Below are positions 26,652 through 35,512 of a DNA stretch of 64,000 bases, piece after piece. Where the stretch lies: assembly GCF_000739735.1 (NCBI RefSeq), contig NZ_BBJF01000023.1, positions 1 through 64,000 of the forward strand, given 5' to 3'. The notes below the pieces were generated by a model. That model worked only from the letters and a program-made list of their open reading frames with translations, made no database searches and was not told the DNA's origin. How positions within the stretch are numbered: the first letter of the stretch is position 1; every line of letters begins with the position of its first letter. This DNA comes from Paraburkholderia ginsengisoli NBRC 100965. Lineage in GTDB: Bacteria > Pseudomonadota > Gammaproteobacteria > Burkholderiales > Burkholderiaceae. Both the position numbers and the translations under genes were made by a program.

Positions 26652-27740
26652 ATGGCTGCACTGACTCTGCAAGGCGTTAAAAAAACCTACGACGGCAAAC
26701 AGTTCGTGCTGCACGGCATCGACGTCGACGTGGCCGACGGCGAGTTCGTCGTGATGGTCGGGCCGTCCGGCTGCGGCAAGTCCACGTTGCTGCGGATGGT
26801 GGCCGGACTCGAACGCATCTCGGATGGCCGCATCTCGATCGCGGGCAAAGTAGTCAACGAACTGGAGCCGAAGGATCGCAACATCGCGATGGTGTTCCAG
26901 AACTACGCGCTCTACCCGCATATGAGCGTGGCCGAGAACATGGGCTACGCGCTGAAGATTGCCGGCGTGGACCGCGCGCAGATCGCGAAGCGCGTGCAGG
27001 CCGCCGCGCAGATTCTCGAACTCGAAGCGCTGCTGCAGCGCAAGCCGCGCGAATTGTCCGGCGGGCAGCGGCAGCGCGTCGCGATGGGCCGCGCGATCGT
27101 GCGCGAGCCGGCGGTGTTTCTGTTCGACGAACCGCTGTCGAATCTCGACGCGCGTTTGCGCGTGCAGATGCGCCTCGAAATCCAGCGGCTGCATGCGCGC
27201 CTTGCCACCACGAGCCTGTACGTCACGCACGATCAGATCGAAGCGATGACGCTCGCGCAACGCGTAATCGTGATGAACAAGGGCCACGCCGAACAGATCG
27301 GCGCGCCGACCGAAGTCTATGAACGGCCGGCCACCGTGTTCGTCGCGAGCTTCATCGGCTCGCCGGGGATGAATCTGCTCGAAGGTCGCGTGTCCGATGA
27401 CGGCGCCACGTTCGAGGTCGCGGGCAACGGGCCGAAGCTGCCGCTCGCGGGCGTGGCGTCGATCGGCCGCGAAGTCGCCAAAGGCCGCGAATGGACGCTC
27501 GGCATTCGCCCCGAGCACATGAGCCCGGGCCAGCCGGACGTCTCGCACGCGACGCTCACCGTCGATTCCTGCGAACTGCTCGGCGCGGACAATCTCGCGC
27601 ACGGCCGCTGGGGCAAGCACGATGTGACGGTGCGTTTGCCGCACACGCATCGGCCCGCGGCGGGCGATGCGCTGCAGGTGGCGCTGCCGGCGCAGCATCT
27701 GCACTTCTTCGATGCGGCGACGGGACAGCGCGCGAACTAA
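26652..27740 (+). CDS. ugpC: Glycerol-3-phosphate ABC transporter ATPase UgpC
   Basis: 362-aa ATPase. Walker A GPSGCGKST (37-45), signature LSGGQ (135-139), Walker B FLFDEPLSNLD (156-166) and H-loop YVTHDQIEAM are present. The C-terminal 120 residues form the MalK-type TOBE/regulatory domain, where PII-type inducer-exclusion proteins usually act. A 96-nt gap separates it from ugpE, with AACGAAAGG as ribosome region. Confidence 0.94.
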   Translation: MAALTLQGVKKTYDGKQFVLHGIDVDVADGEFVVMVGPSGCGKSTLLRMVAGLERISDGRISIAGKVVNELEPKDRNIAMVFQNYALYPHMSVAENMGYALKIAGVDRAQIAKRVQAAAQILELEALLQRKPRELSGGQRQRVAMGRAIVREPAVFLFDEPLSNLDARLRVQMRLEIQRLHARLATTSLYVTHDQIEAMTLAQRVIVMNKGHAEQIGAPTEVYERPATVFVASFIGSPGMNLLEGRVSDDGATFEVAGNGPKLPLAGVASIGREVAKGREWTLGIRPEHMSPGQPDVSHATLTVDSCELLGADNLAHGRWGKHDVTVRLPHTHRPAAGDALQVALPAQHLHFFDAATGQRAN

Positions 27741-27795
27741 GGCCCCGCGAAGCACGCGCCCGACCGGAACCAGAACAACCACCACGCGAAAGACC

Positions 27796-28110
27796 ATGAC
27801 GAGCATTGCCCTCAAGCGCATCGGCCGCCACGCGGCGGTGGCCGTGGCGCTGTTGTTCGGGGTGTCGGCGGCGCCGGTGTTTGCCTATGTAGCGCCCGCC
27901 GCGCCCGGCAGCACGCCGGACGAAGCGCACCTCAGCAATCACAACACCTACACCAATCGCGACGGCAACATCGTCCACGCGCCAGCGCGCTCGCTATCCG
28001 GCAACGCGCCGCAAGGCGCGAGCGCGCGCTGCCGCGACGGCACCTACAGTTTCAGCAAGCATCACAGCGGCACCTGCTCGCGACACGGCGGCGTCGCCGA
28101 CTGGCTCTGA
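27796..28110 (+). CDS. Small secreted DUF3761-domain protein
   Basis: 104-aa protein with signal peptide (about 1-30, ending VFAYVAPA). The C-terminus carries the DUF3761 signature C-R-D-G-T-Y-S-F-S-K-H-H followed by GTCSRHGGVADWL (about 79-104), with two Cys that may pair. Function unknown; such proteins are common small exported proteins in Burkholderiales. It follows ugpC by 55 nt on the same strand, but nothing suggests a transport role. A decayed copy of the motif lies downstream (28166-28234). Confidence 0.75.
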   Translation: MTSIALKRIGRHAAVAVALLFGVSAAPVFAYVAPAAPGSTPDEAHLSNHNTYTNRDGNIVHAPARSLSGNAPQGASARCRDGTYSFSKHHSGTCSRHGGVADWL

Positions 28111-28165
28111 GCGTCCACGCCGCCGCGCGCAGCGGCGCATGAGCCTGCATCCGGCAGGCGCGCAT

Positions 28166-28234
28166 TGTTGTCGCGGCACCCGCCGCTCTGGCCGAGACCA
28201 TGACCGCACCTGCTCGCCACACGGCGGCATCGCT
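28166..28234 (+). pseudogene. Decayed second copy of the DUF3761 C-terminal motif
   Basis: In a frame shifted by +1 relative to the parent gene, 23 codons align without gaps to the parent motif encoded at 28030-28098, with 11 identical residues including all of T-C-S-x-H-G-G-[IV]-A. The DNA match is strongest over 28207-28232 (CACCTGCTCGC, then ACACGGCGGC). The offset is 136 nt throughout. Looks like a tandem duplication now outside any ORF. Confidence 0.5.
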
Positions 28235-28479
28235 GCGGCTCCGCGCATCGCCACACGAGCCGACCGCTGCCCCCTGCCGCCCCACCCGCGCCGCGAAGTA
28301 CAATGCCACTGAACCACCCGCCCGCGCGCGGGGCGTCGCGCAGTTCGACGCCGCACGCTATGCCGCGCCGGCCGGCGCCGGGCACTCGCCCGGCCTCAAC
28401 ACCGCTAAGACCGATTACCCATCCACCCCACGACTGCCCGCCCCACGCGGCCGGCGTCGTCAACGTCTATTGCAAGCAA
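28235..28479. other. Intergenic region before ettA
   Basis: Together with the decayed repeat this makes a 369-nt gap. The rest is very C-rich. An ORF is open upstream of ettA in frame but codes for a Pro/Arg/His-rich stretch without resemblance to EttA, so I take it as leader. No clear promoter is seen. Confidence 0.35.
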
Positions 28480-30147
28480 ATGGCCCAATACGTCTTCACC
28501 ATGAACCGGGTCGGCAAGATCGTGCCGCCCAAGCGTCAAATCCTGAAGGACATCTCGCTGTCGTTTTTCCCCGGCGCGAAGATCGGCCTGCTCGGCCTGA
28601 ACGGCTCGGGCAAGTCGACGCTGATCCGCATCATGGCCGGTGTGGACAAGGACATCGAAGGCGAAGCCACGCCGATGCCGAACCTGAACATCGGCTATCT
28701 GCCGCAGGAACCGCAGCTCGACCCGACCAAGACGGTGCGTGAAGCGGTCGAGGAAGGTCTCGGCGACGTCTTCAACGCGCAGAAGAAGCTCGACGAAATC
28801 TACGCGGCCTACGCGGAACCGGACGCCGACTTCGACGCGCTCGCCGCCGAGCAGGCGAAGTACGAAGCGATCCTCGCGACGTCGGATGGCGGCAGCGCCG
28901 AGCAGCAGATTGAAATCGCCGCCGACGCGCTGCGCCTGCCGGCCTGGGACGCGAAGATCGAGCATCTGTCGGGCGGCGAAAAGCGCCGCGTCGCACTCTG
29001 CAAGCTGCTGCTCGAAAAGCCGGACATGCTCCTGCTCGACGAGCCGACCAACCACCTGGACGCGGAATCGGTCGACTGGCTCGAACAGTTCCTGACGCGC
29101 TTCCCGGGCACCGTGGTCGCGGTGACCCACGACCGCTACTTCCTCGACAACGCCGCCGAGTGGATTCTCGAACTCGACCGCGGCCACGGCATTCCGTGGA
29201 AGGGCAACTACAGCAGTTGGCTCGATCAGAAGGAAGAGCGTCTGAAGCAGGAAGAGTCGTCGGAATCCGCGCGTCAGAAGGCGATCAAGAAGGAACTGGA
29301 ATGGGTGCGCCAGAACCCGAAGGGCCGTCAGGCGAAGTCGAAGGCGCGTATCGCCCGCTTCGAGGAACTGAACAGCCAGGACTACCAGAAGCGCAACGAA
29401 ACTTCGGAAATCTTCATCCCGGTCGGCGATCGTCTCGGCAATGAAGTGATCGAGTTCAAGAACGTCAGCAAGTCGTATGGCGACCGTTTGCTGCTCGATA
29501 ACGTCAGCTTCAAGATTCCGGCGGGCGCGATCGTCGGCATCATTGGACCGAACGGCGCCGGCAAGTCGACGCTGTTCCGCATGCTGACCGGCCGTGAACA
29601 GCCGGACTCGGGCGAGATCGTCCAAGGCCCGACCGTCAAGCTCGCGTACGTGGACCAGAGCCGCGACGCGCTGGAAGGCTCCAAGACCGTGTTCGAGGAA
29701 ATCTCCGGCGGCGCGGACGTGCTCACGGTCGGCAAGTACGAAACGCCGTCGCGTGCGTACATCGGCCGCTTCAACTTCAAGGGTGGCGATCAGCAGAAGA
29801 TCGTCGGCAACCTGTCGGGCGGCGAGCGCGGCCGGCTGCATCTGGCGAAGACGCTGATAGCGGGCGGCAACGTGCTGCTACTCGACGAACCGTCGAACGA
29901 CCTCGACGTCGAAACGCTGCGCGCGCTCGAAGACGCCTTGCTCGAATTCGCCGGCTCGGTGATGGTGATCTCGCACGATCGCTGGTTCCTCGACCGGATC
30001 GCGACACACATCCTCGCGTTCGAAGGCGATTCGCAAGTCACGTTCTTCGACGGCAACTACCAGGAATACGAAGCGGACAAGCGCGCGCGTCTCGGTGAAG
30101 AGGCTGCGCGGCCGAAGCGTCTGCGTTACAAGCCGATCACGCGGTAA
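28480..30147 (+). CDS. ettA: Energy-dependent translational throttle protein EttA (ABC-F ATPase)
   Basis: 555 aa, the same length as E. coli EttA. The start is set at MAQYVFTMNRVGKIVPPK, the conserved N-terminus. Two ABC domains: Walker A GLNGSGKST and GPNGAGKST, signatures LSGGEKRR and LSGGERGR, Walker B LLLDEPTNHLD and LLLDEPSNDLD. The arm and linker (about 95-135 and 240-325) are full length. EttA binds the ribosomal E site and gates the first peptide bond according to the ATP/ADP ratio. A strong terminator follows at 30159. Confidence 0.95.
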   Translation: MAQYVFTMNRVGKIVPPKRQILKDISLSFFPGAKIGLLGLNGSGKSTLIRIMAGVDKDIEGEATPMPNLNIGYLPQEPQLDPTKTVREAVEEGLGDVFNAQKKLDEIYAAYAEPDADFDALAAEQAKYEAILATSDGGSAEQQIEIAADALRLPAWDAKIEHLSGGEKRRVALCKLLLEKPDMLLLDEPTNHLDAESVDWLEQFLTRFPGTVVAVTHDRYFLDNAAEWILELDRGHGIPWKGNYSSWLDQKEERLKQEESSESARQKAIKKELEWVRQNPKGRQAKSKARIARFEELNSQDYQKRNETSEIFIPVGDRLGNEVIEFKNVSKSYGDRLLLDNVSFKIPAGAIVGIIGPNGAGKSTLFRMLTGREQPDSGEIVQGPTVKLAYVDQSRDALEGSKTVFEEISGGADVLTVGKYETPSRAYIGRFNFKGGDQQKIVGNLSGGERGRLHLAKTLIAGGNVLLLDEPSNDLDVETLRALEDALLEFAGSVMVISHDRWFLDRIATHILAFEGDSQVTFFDGNYQEYEADKRARLGEEAARPKRLRYKPITR

Positions 30148-30158
30148 CGCGAAGATCG

Positions 30159-30190
30159 GCGGCCCGCCCGGTGGGTTCGGGGCGGGCCGC
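30159..30190 (+). terminator. Terminator after ettA
   Basis: Stem GCGGCCCGCCC (30159-30169) / GGGCGGGCCGC (30180-30190), 11 bp, followed by TTCGCTGTTTTT. Confidence 0.7.
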
Positions 30191-30232
30191 TTCGCTGTTT
30201 TTGCTTCGCTGTTTTTGCTTCGCTGTTTTACT
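30190..30232. repeat. Three tandem 14-bp repeats downstream of ettA
   Basis: CTTCGCTGTTTTTG is repeated head to tail from about 30190, twice exactly and a third time as CTTCGCTGTTTTAC, with a fading fourth copy CTTCGCGGTT. Each unit carries a T-run, so the array could back up the ettA terminator. Confidence 0.7.
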
Positions 30233-30558
30233 TCGCGGTTCCGCGCTGCCGTTTCGCTTTGCCCGTTCACTCCGTCGTTGCGCGGGTCATGTCGGCGGCG
30301 GTTTCGCTCGCACCCGCTTTGCTTATCGCCGCGCGTCGTCGCGGGTAGCGGCCCCGTGCCCAGGCGCGACGCGCCTGTATCGCAGCGGCGAAATGGGCGG
30401 TAGGGCACACGCATTGCGAGCCGCAACGTGATACATGTCGTCGTTCTGGCGGGACGCAGACCCCTGCACCGGGATAGGCGTGCTCTACGCGATCTGCGTA
30501 CGTAAAGAAAAGCAAGTCATAGCCACACCACGTGCGACGCGGTGACGAGGAGGCAAGC
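30233..30558. other. Intergenic region upstream of the AsmA-like gene
   Basis: About 325 nt with no convincing ORF or RNA. CAGGCGCGACGCGCCTG (30361-30377) is a perfect short inverted repeat in it. GAGGAGG at 30547-30553 is the ribosome site of the next gene. Confidence 0.4.
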
Positions 30559-31680
30559 ATGGCGATGTCGAAGGGCAAGCGCTGGTTGGTCGGCGTGGGC
30601 GGCGTGTTGCTGGTGCTGGTCGTCCTCGCGTTCGGCGCGTTGCGGTTCGCGCAGCAGGAGGTCAAGAATCGCGTGGTCGCGGCGCTGGGCCCGCTCGGTA
30701 GCGCCGAAAGCGTCGACGTCGGCCTCACCGCGGTTCATCTGACCCACGTGCTCATCAAGGCACCGCCGGGCTGGCCGGCCGGCGACCCGCTCCGAGCCGA
30801 CGAAATCACCATTACTCCCGACATCCACGATCTGCTCGCGCGGCGTATGCACATCCGCAGCGTGGTGGTGCGCGGCTTCGACATGGCCGTGCTGCGCACG
30901 AAGGACGGGTCGATCAACCTGCTGCCGAATCTGCGTGAAGCGGTGAACCGCTCCGACGGCGAAGCCGGTGGCGTGATGACGCCCGCCTCGCGCGAGAAGC
31001 AGGTCGATCACATCAGCTTCGAGCAGGGCAACTTCCACTTCTACGACATGACGGTCGGGCCGCCGCCGTTCAAGGTGACGGTCAGCAACGCGAACGCGAG
31101 CGTCGACAATCTGCAATTGCCCGCGCTCAGCGAGCCGACCAACGTCAGCGTGAGCGGCTCGATCAAGGGACCGGCGCACACGGGCACCGTGTCGTTCGGC
31201 GGCTGGATCAAGATCGCCAGCCGGGATTCGCAGACCACCAGCACGCTGCGCGGCGTCGATCTCGTGATGCTCGACCCGTATCTGCTGAAAAAGGCCGGCG
31301 CGAGGGCGCAGGTGACGGGCGGCACGGTCGACCTGACGGTCGAATCGACGGTGCGCAACTATCGGTTGCATGCACCCGGCACGGTGACGGTCCACAATCT
31401 GCGGCTCGCCGATAGCGACAATCCGTTCGACACCTTCCTGTCGATTCCGACCAAGGCAGTCGTCGCCGCGCTCAAGTCGCACAACGGCGACATCACGTTG
31501 CATTTCGTGCTGGACGGCGATTTGCGCGATCCGAAATTCTCGGTGCGGGACGGGATCATGATGCGACTCGGCGCGGGCTTTGCGAAAGCGTTGGGCGTGA
31601 GCGTCGAGGGCGTGGCGAAAGGTGCGGGAGAGACGGTGAAGGGACTGGGGAACGCGTTGAAGAATCTGCTGGGTCAGTAG
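30559..31680 (+). CDS. AsmA-like / DUF748-domain protein
   Basis: 373-aa protein. An N-terminal membrane anchor (about 10-28: RWLVGVGGVLLVLVVLAFGA) is followed by a beta-rich repeat region with TGTVSFGGWIKI and KVTVSNANASVDNLQLP. This is the layout of AsmA-clan periplasmic proteins, now linked to phospholipid transport between membranes. The C-terminus ends in a short amphipathic stretch (GETVKGLGNALKNLLGQ) common in DUF748 proteins. The start is placed at MAMSKGK, 6 nt after GAGGAGG. It stands alone; the exact role is unknown. Confidence 0.72.
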   Translation: MAMSKGKRWLVGVGGVLLVLVVLAFGALRFAQQEVKNRVVAALGPLGSAESVDVGLTAVHLTHVLIKAPPGWPAGDPLRADEITITPDIHDLLARRMHIRSVVVRGFDMAVLRTKDGSINLLPNLREAVNRSDGEAGGVMTPASREKQVDHISFEQGNFHFYDMTVGPPPFKVTVSNANASVDNLQLPALSEPTNVSVSGSIKGPAHTGTVSFGGWIKIASRDSQTTSTLRGVDLVMLDPYLLKKAGARAQVTGGTVDLTVESTVRNYRLHAPGTVTVHNLRLADSDNPFDTFLSIPTKAVVAALKSHNGDITLHFVLDGDLRDPKFSVRDGIMMRLGAGFAKALGVSVEGVAKGAGETVKGLGNALKNLLGQ

Positions 31681-31791
31681 GTCGGGACGCGCGGTCGCCG
31701 AAGAGCGATGAAGATAAGCGAAGCCCGGTGAGCCAGCCTGCAAAAGCGAAACCGGCGCCGCGCATAAGACGCGAGCGCCCTCCTCACCGCC

Positions 31792-32415
31792 TTAAACCGG
31801 CAACCCCAATTCGCGCAGCTTCGCTTCGGTCTGCGCGGCGCTGACGTGATGCACGCCGTGCCAGCCGAGCGCCGTCGCGGCTTGCGCGTTCTTCAGATTG
31901 TCGTCGATGAAAACCAGTTCGCGGGGCTCGATGCCGGGCATCTGCACCTCGATCCGCTCGCGCATGGCGGCGAAGATCGCCGGATCGGGCTTCACCAGCC
32001 TCACCCGCCCCGACACGACGATGTCGCGGAACCGCTGCAGCACCGGGTAATGCTCCCACGCATACGGAAAGGTCTCCGCCGACCAGTTGGTCAAGCCGAA
32101 CAGCGGCACGTTGGCGGCTTCGAGCTTTTCCATCAACGCGACGCCGTCGTCCAGCACACCGGCCACCATCACGTGCCAGCGCTCGTAGAACGCGCGGATC
32201 AACGCTTCGTGATCGGGAAACTTCGCGATCAGCTCGTCGGTGGCCTCGACGATCGGCTGGCCGCCGTCCTGTCGGATCACCCAGTCCATCGAGCACACGT
32301 GCGTCAGAAACCAGCGGCGCTCGGTTTCGTCGGGGATCAGCTCGCGATACAGATACTCCGGACTCCAGTCGATCAGCACGCCGCCGAAATCGAACACCAC
32401 TGCCTTGATCGCCAT
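31792..32415 (-). CDS. HAD-superfamily phosphatase, YihX-like
   Basis: 207-aa HAD subfamily IA protein. Motif I is VFDFGGVLIDW with nucleophile D9; the second acidic residue is replaced by Gly, as in the YihX group (D-L-G). LTNWSAETF, KPDPAIF and FIDDNLKNAQAA are motifs II-IV. YihX is an alpha-D-glucose-1-phosphate phosphatase; the substrate here is not determined. It follows the M24 peptidase gene by 31 nt in a three-gene minus-strand run. The start at MAIKAVVF gives the standard N-terminus. Confidence 0.82.
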   Translation of the reverse strand: MAIKAVVFDFGGVLIDWSPEYLYRELIPDETERRWFLTHVCSMDWVIRQDGGQPIVEATDELIAKFPDHEALIRAFYERWHVMVAGVLDDGVALMEKLEAANVPLFGLTNWSAETFPYAWEHYPVLQRFRDIVVSGRVRLVKPDPAIFAAMRERIEVQMPGIEPRELVFIDDNLKNAQAATALGWHGVHHVSAAQTEAKLRELGLPV

Positions 32416-32446
32416 GCGTTCTCCGTTAGCCGACTCGTTGGGACGT

Positions 32447-34261
32447 TCAGACGGGTTGCGTGCGCAACTCGAGCCACGCCTTCGCGTCACCCGACACGTG
32501 CGGCGACAGACGCTCGCGCACGGTTGCGTGATACGCGTTGAGCCACGCGCGTTCGTCGTCGCGCAGCAGCGACAGCTCGAGGCAGCGGGTGTCGATCGGG
32601 CACAGCGTCAATGTCTCGAACTTGAGGAAATCGCCGAACTCGGTTTTGCCGGCCGGCACGTTCAGCACGAGATTTTCGATCCGCACGCCCCACTTGCCCG
32701 GCCGGTAGATGCCGGGCTCGACCGACGTGATCATGCCTTCTTCCATCGCGGTCCACGGCTCGGCCGGCGCGTAGTGCGAGATCACCTGCGGGCCTTCGTG
32801 CACGTTCAGGAAGTAGCCCACGCCGTGACCGGTGCCGTGACCGTAATCGGCGCCGGCTTCCCAGATCGGCGCGCGAGCGATCGCGTCGAGCATCGGTGAA
32901 CGGATGCCGCGCGGGAACTGCGCACGCGACAGCGCCATCGTGCCCTTGAGCACAATCGTGAAATCGCGCCGCTGGGCTTCGCTCGGTGTGCCGATCGGCA
33001 CGACGCGCGTGATGTCGGTGGTGCCGCTCAGGTATTGCGCGCCGGAGTCGATCAGCAATAGGCCGTTGCCTTCGATCACCGCGTGCGCTTCATCGGTGGC
33101 GCGGTAGTGCGGCATCGCACCGTTCGCGTTGAAGCCCGCGATCGTCGCGAAGCTCAGCGATACGAAGCCCGGCCGACGCGCGCGCGCAGCCGTCAGGCGT
33201 TCGTCGATGGTCAGCTCGGTGATCGTCTCGCGGCCCAACGCGCTTTCGAACCACGCGAAGAATTCGGCCAGCGCGGCGCCGTCCTGCTCCATCGTCGCGC
33301 GCACGTGCCCGGCTTCGGCTGCGGTCTTGCACGACTTGAAGAAAGTGGACGGGTTGACCGACTCGACCACCTTGACCGTCGACGGCACCGCCTGCAGTGA
33401 ACCGTAGGTGATGCGGCGCGGGTCGATCAGCAGCGTGCTGCCGGCGGGCAGCTCGGCGAGCGCATCCGCCGCCTTCGCGTATGGCTCGACACTGATGCCG
33501 TCGCGCGCGAGCGAGTCGGCCAGCTCGTTCGACACCTTGCCGTCCGCGACGAACAGCGACACGCGATCCACGCCGATCAGCGCATGGGCGACAAACACCG
33601 GGTTATAGCTGACGTCGGCGCCGCGCAGATTCAGCAGCCACGCGAGGTCGTCGAGCGTGGAGACGAAATGCCATTGCGCGCCCTGCTCCGCCATCGCGCG
33701 ACGAATCCGCACGAGCTTTTCCGCGCGCTCGACGCTCGCGTGCGGCGCGGCGTGTTCGAACACGGCGGCGGCGGGCAGCGACGGACGTTGCGGCCAGATC
33801 GCGTCGAACAGATCGACGTCGGTGCGCAGTTGCACGCCACGCGCGTTGAGCGCCTGGCTCAAGGCCCGCGCCGCCGCCACGCCGAGCACCGCGCCGTCCA
33901 CGCCCACCGTGCCGCCCGTCGCCACGTTCTGCGCGAGCCATTCGAAATGCGGCGAGGTCTGCTGGCCGCCGGTCATCTTCATCAATTGCACGCCGGTGCC
34001 GGCGAGTTGCGCGTTGGCCTGCTCCCAGTAGCGGCTGTCGGTCCACACGCCGGCGAAGTCGGCGGTGACGATCAGCGTGCCGGCCGAACCGGTGAAGCCG
34101 GACAGCCACTGACGGCCCTGCCAGCGCTCCGGCAGATATTCGGACAGATGCGGGTCGGCGGACGGCACCAGATAGGCGGCGACGCCTTCGCGCGCCATCG
34201 CGCCGCGCAAGCTCGCGAGCCGTTCGGGAATGGAGGAAGTGTCGGGGTGTCGGGCATTCAT
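32447..34261 (-). CDS. Xaa-Pro aminopeptidase (M24B), long three-domain type
   Basis: 604-aa enzyme, the length of the eukaryote-like three-domain aminopeptidase P rather than the 440-aa E. coli PepP. Metal ligands are recognisable: two Asp in LLIDSGAQYLSGTTDITR, His in GHGTGHGVGYF, Glu in TSVEPGIY and Glu in GVRIENLVL. It removes N-terminal residues in front of proline in the cytoplasm. The first ATG (34261) is used; a TTG lies five codons upstream. 19 nt separate it from the GlsB-like gene. Confidence 0.9.
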   Translation of the reverse strand: MNARHPDTSSIPERLASLRGAMAREGVAAYLVPSADPHLSEYLPERWQGRQWLSGFTGSAGTLIVTADFAGVWTDSRYWEQANAQLAGTGVQLMKMTGGQQTSPHFEWLAQNVATGGTVGVDGAVLGVAAARALSQALNARGVQLRTDVDLFDAIWPQRPSLPAAAVFEHAAPHASVERAEKLVRIRRAMAEQGAQWHFVSTLDDLAWLLNLRGADVSYNPVFVAHALIGVDRVSLFVADGKVSNELADSLARDGISVEPYAKAADALAELPAGSTLLIDPRRITYGSLQAVPSTVKVVESVNPSTFFKSCKTAAEAGHVRATMEQDGAALAEFFAWFESALGRETITELTIDERLTAARARRPGFVSLSFATIAGFNANGAMPHYRATDEAHAVIEGNGLLLIDSGAQYLSGTTDITRVVPIGTPSEAQRRDFTIVLKGTMALSRAQFPRGIRSPMLDAIARAPIWEAGADYGHGTGHGVGYFLNVHEGPQVISHYAPAEPWTAMEEGMITSVEPGIYRPGKWGVRIENLVLNVPAGKTEFGDFLKFETLTLCPIDTRCLELSLLRDDERAWLNAYHATVRERLSPHVSGDAKAWLELRTQPV

Positions 34262-34280
34262 CGGAGTCACCTGCAAAGAT

Positions 34281-34535
34281 TCATCGACGGGAAAGCAAGC
34301 CGACCGTCGCGGCCACAGCGATCATCGCGACGGCGGTGCAGACCGGCCATTCGAGCGTGTCGCCGTCATGAAAGAGACCGGTCACGTTGCCGGCCATTCG
34401 GGCGACGCTCGTGCCGAGCACGCCGGCCAGCAACGCCACCCACCAGCGGGCGCGGCTCGCGCCGCGCAACGGATGCAGCCACCAGCCCACAAGACCGATC
34501 GCCACCCCCAACACGATGATGCCGGGCCAGCCCAT
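34281..34535 (-). CDS. GlsB/YeaQ/YmgE-family small membrane protein
   Basis: 84-aa protein with three hydrophobic spans. The N-terminus GWPGIIVLGVAIGLVGWWLHPLRG and the second span WWVALLAGVLGTSVAR fit the transglycosylase-associated/stress membrane family (normally about 82-84 aa). The start is set at MGWPGI. E. coli members respond to envelope stress; the biochemical role is unknown. It is the first gene of a minus-strand trio with the M24 peptidase and HAD phosphatase. Confidence 0.75.
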   Translation of the reverse strand: MGWPGIIVLGVAIGLVGWWLHPLRGASRARWWVALLAGVLGTSVARMAGNVTGLFHDGDTLEWPVCTAVAMIAVAATVGLLSRR

Positions 34536-34738
34536 TATTGGCTGGCCTCGCGCACTTTCAGATTTATCTGATAGGCGCAAGGGGGCAAGACGACTAGCAT
34601 TTTTGTCTCATTAACTTTAGAAGTTCAGCACGGCGCTTTCCGCATAGCGGTTGAGTTTAGGGGTCGGGGTGAGGTTAGGCAAGCCGCAAGCCTTGCGGAA
34701 AAGTCCAATGCCCGGTCGTTGCCAGCTGAAGCCGCCCC

Positions 34739-35449
34739 ATGCGAATCGCCCTTATCGAACCGGATGTGCAACACGCTAAACTGGTCGACCGGCTGATCTT
34801 CGCCGGCGGGCATGTGTGCCAGCACTTCACTGCGAGCGCACCATTCCTGCATCGCGCCACCGACGAATTCTTCGACCTTCTGATCACCGAAAGCTGGGCC
34901 GGCGATCATTCCGCCGAAGACGTAATCGCGAGCGCCCGTTGCATCCTGCCGAGCCTGCCGGTCATCGTGCTGATGTCGGCGCCGCGCGAAAGCCAGATCG
35001 TCGCCGCCTTGCACGCCGGCGCCGACGACTGCCTGAGCAAGCCGGTGCGCGGCCCCGAGATGCTGGCGCGGGTGGATGCGCTGCTGCGCCGCGCGGGCCT
35101 GCGGCGGCCAGCTAACCGGCGGCGGGACATCATCGGCGGCTATGCGTTCGATGCCGCGCACTTCGCCGTCACCTTCCGCAATCTGACGGTCATCCTGACC
35201 CCGAAAGAATTCCGCCTCGCGCTGCTGCTGTTCAATAACCTCGCGCGACCGGTATCGCGCGCGCACATCCTCGAAACCGTCTGGGCGCGCCGCCGCGACG
35301 TAAAGTCGCGCACCATCGACACCCACGCGTCGCGTGTCCGAAGCAAATTGCAACTGCGCCCCGAGTTGGGCTACTCGCTGACGCCCGTGTACGGCTACGG
35401 TTATCAACTCGACGCGATCCCGCAGGAAGCCGCCGTCGAAGCGGGTTGA
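34739..35449 (+). CDS. Atypical OmpR/PhoB-type response regulator
   Basis: 236-aa protein. The N-terminal receiver (1-118) keeps the switch Ser in VLMSAP and the Lys in LSKP. The phospho-acceptor Asp position reads Glu (FDLLITESW, E51), and the acidic pocket reads I-E-P-D, losing one Mg-binding acid. The C-terminal winged-helix DNA-binding domain (about 130-230) has TPKEFRLALLLFNN and RTIDTHASRVRSKLQ, a complete PhoB-type recognition helix. No histidine kinase is adjacent. This suggests activity without phosphorylation. It lies 63 nt upstream of hemA on the same strand. Confidence 0.85.
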   Translation: MRIALIEPDVQHAKLVDRLIFAGGHVCQHFTASAPFLHRATDEFFDLLITESWAGDHSAEDVIASARCILPSLPVIVLMSAPRESQIVAALHAGADDCLSKPVRGPEMLARVDALLRRAGLRRPANRRRDIIGGYAFDAAHFAVTFRNLTVILTPKEFRLALLLFNNLARPVSRAHILETVWARRRDVKSRTIDTHASRVRSKLQLRPELGYSLTPVYGYGYQLDAIPQEAAVEAG

Positions 35450-35480
35450 CAGGCTCAGGATGTACGAATCGTGGAAACGC

Positions 35481-35486
35481 TATAAT
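35481..35486 (+). promoter_or_regulatory. Probable -10 element of the hemA promoter
   Basis: A perfect TATAAT, rare in this GC-rich sequence, lies 27 nt before the hemA start. No good -35 is found at 16-18 bp spacing; TTGACA at 35446 is 29 bp away, too far to pair. Confidence 0.4.
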
Positions 35487-35512
35487 ATTGCGCTAAACCA
35501 TAGCTCCCCAAA

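Noticed and set aside
25869..27821. A 650-codon minus-strand frame opposite ugpE and ugpC
   Set aside because: Same reason: the plus-strand genes have full Walker and EAA motifs, while this frame has none.
30190..30232. Tandem repeats as a CRISPR array
   Set aside because: Units are 14 bp with no spacers and there are no cas genes nearby.
35446..35451. TTGACA as -35 of the hemA promoter
   Set aside because: It is 29 bp from TATAAT, far outside 16-18 bp, and overlaps the stop codon of the preceding gene.
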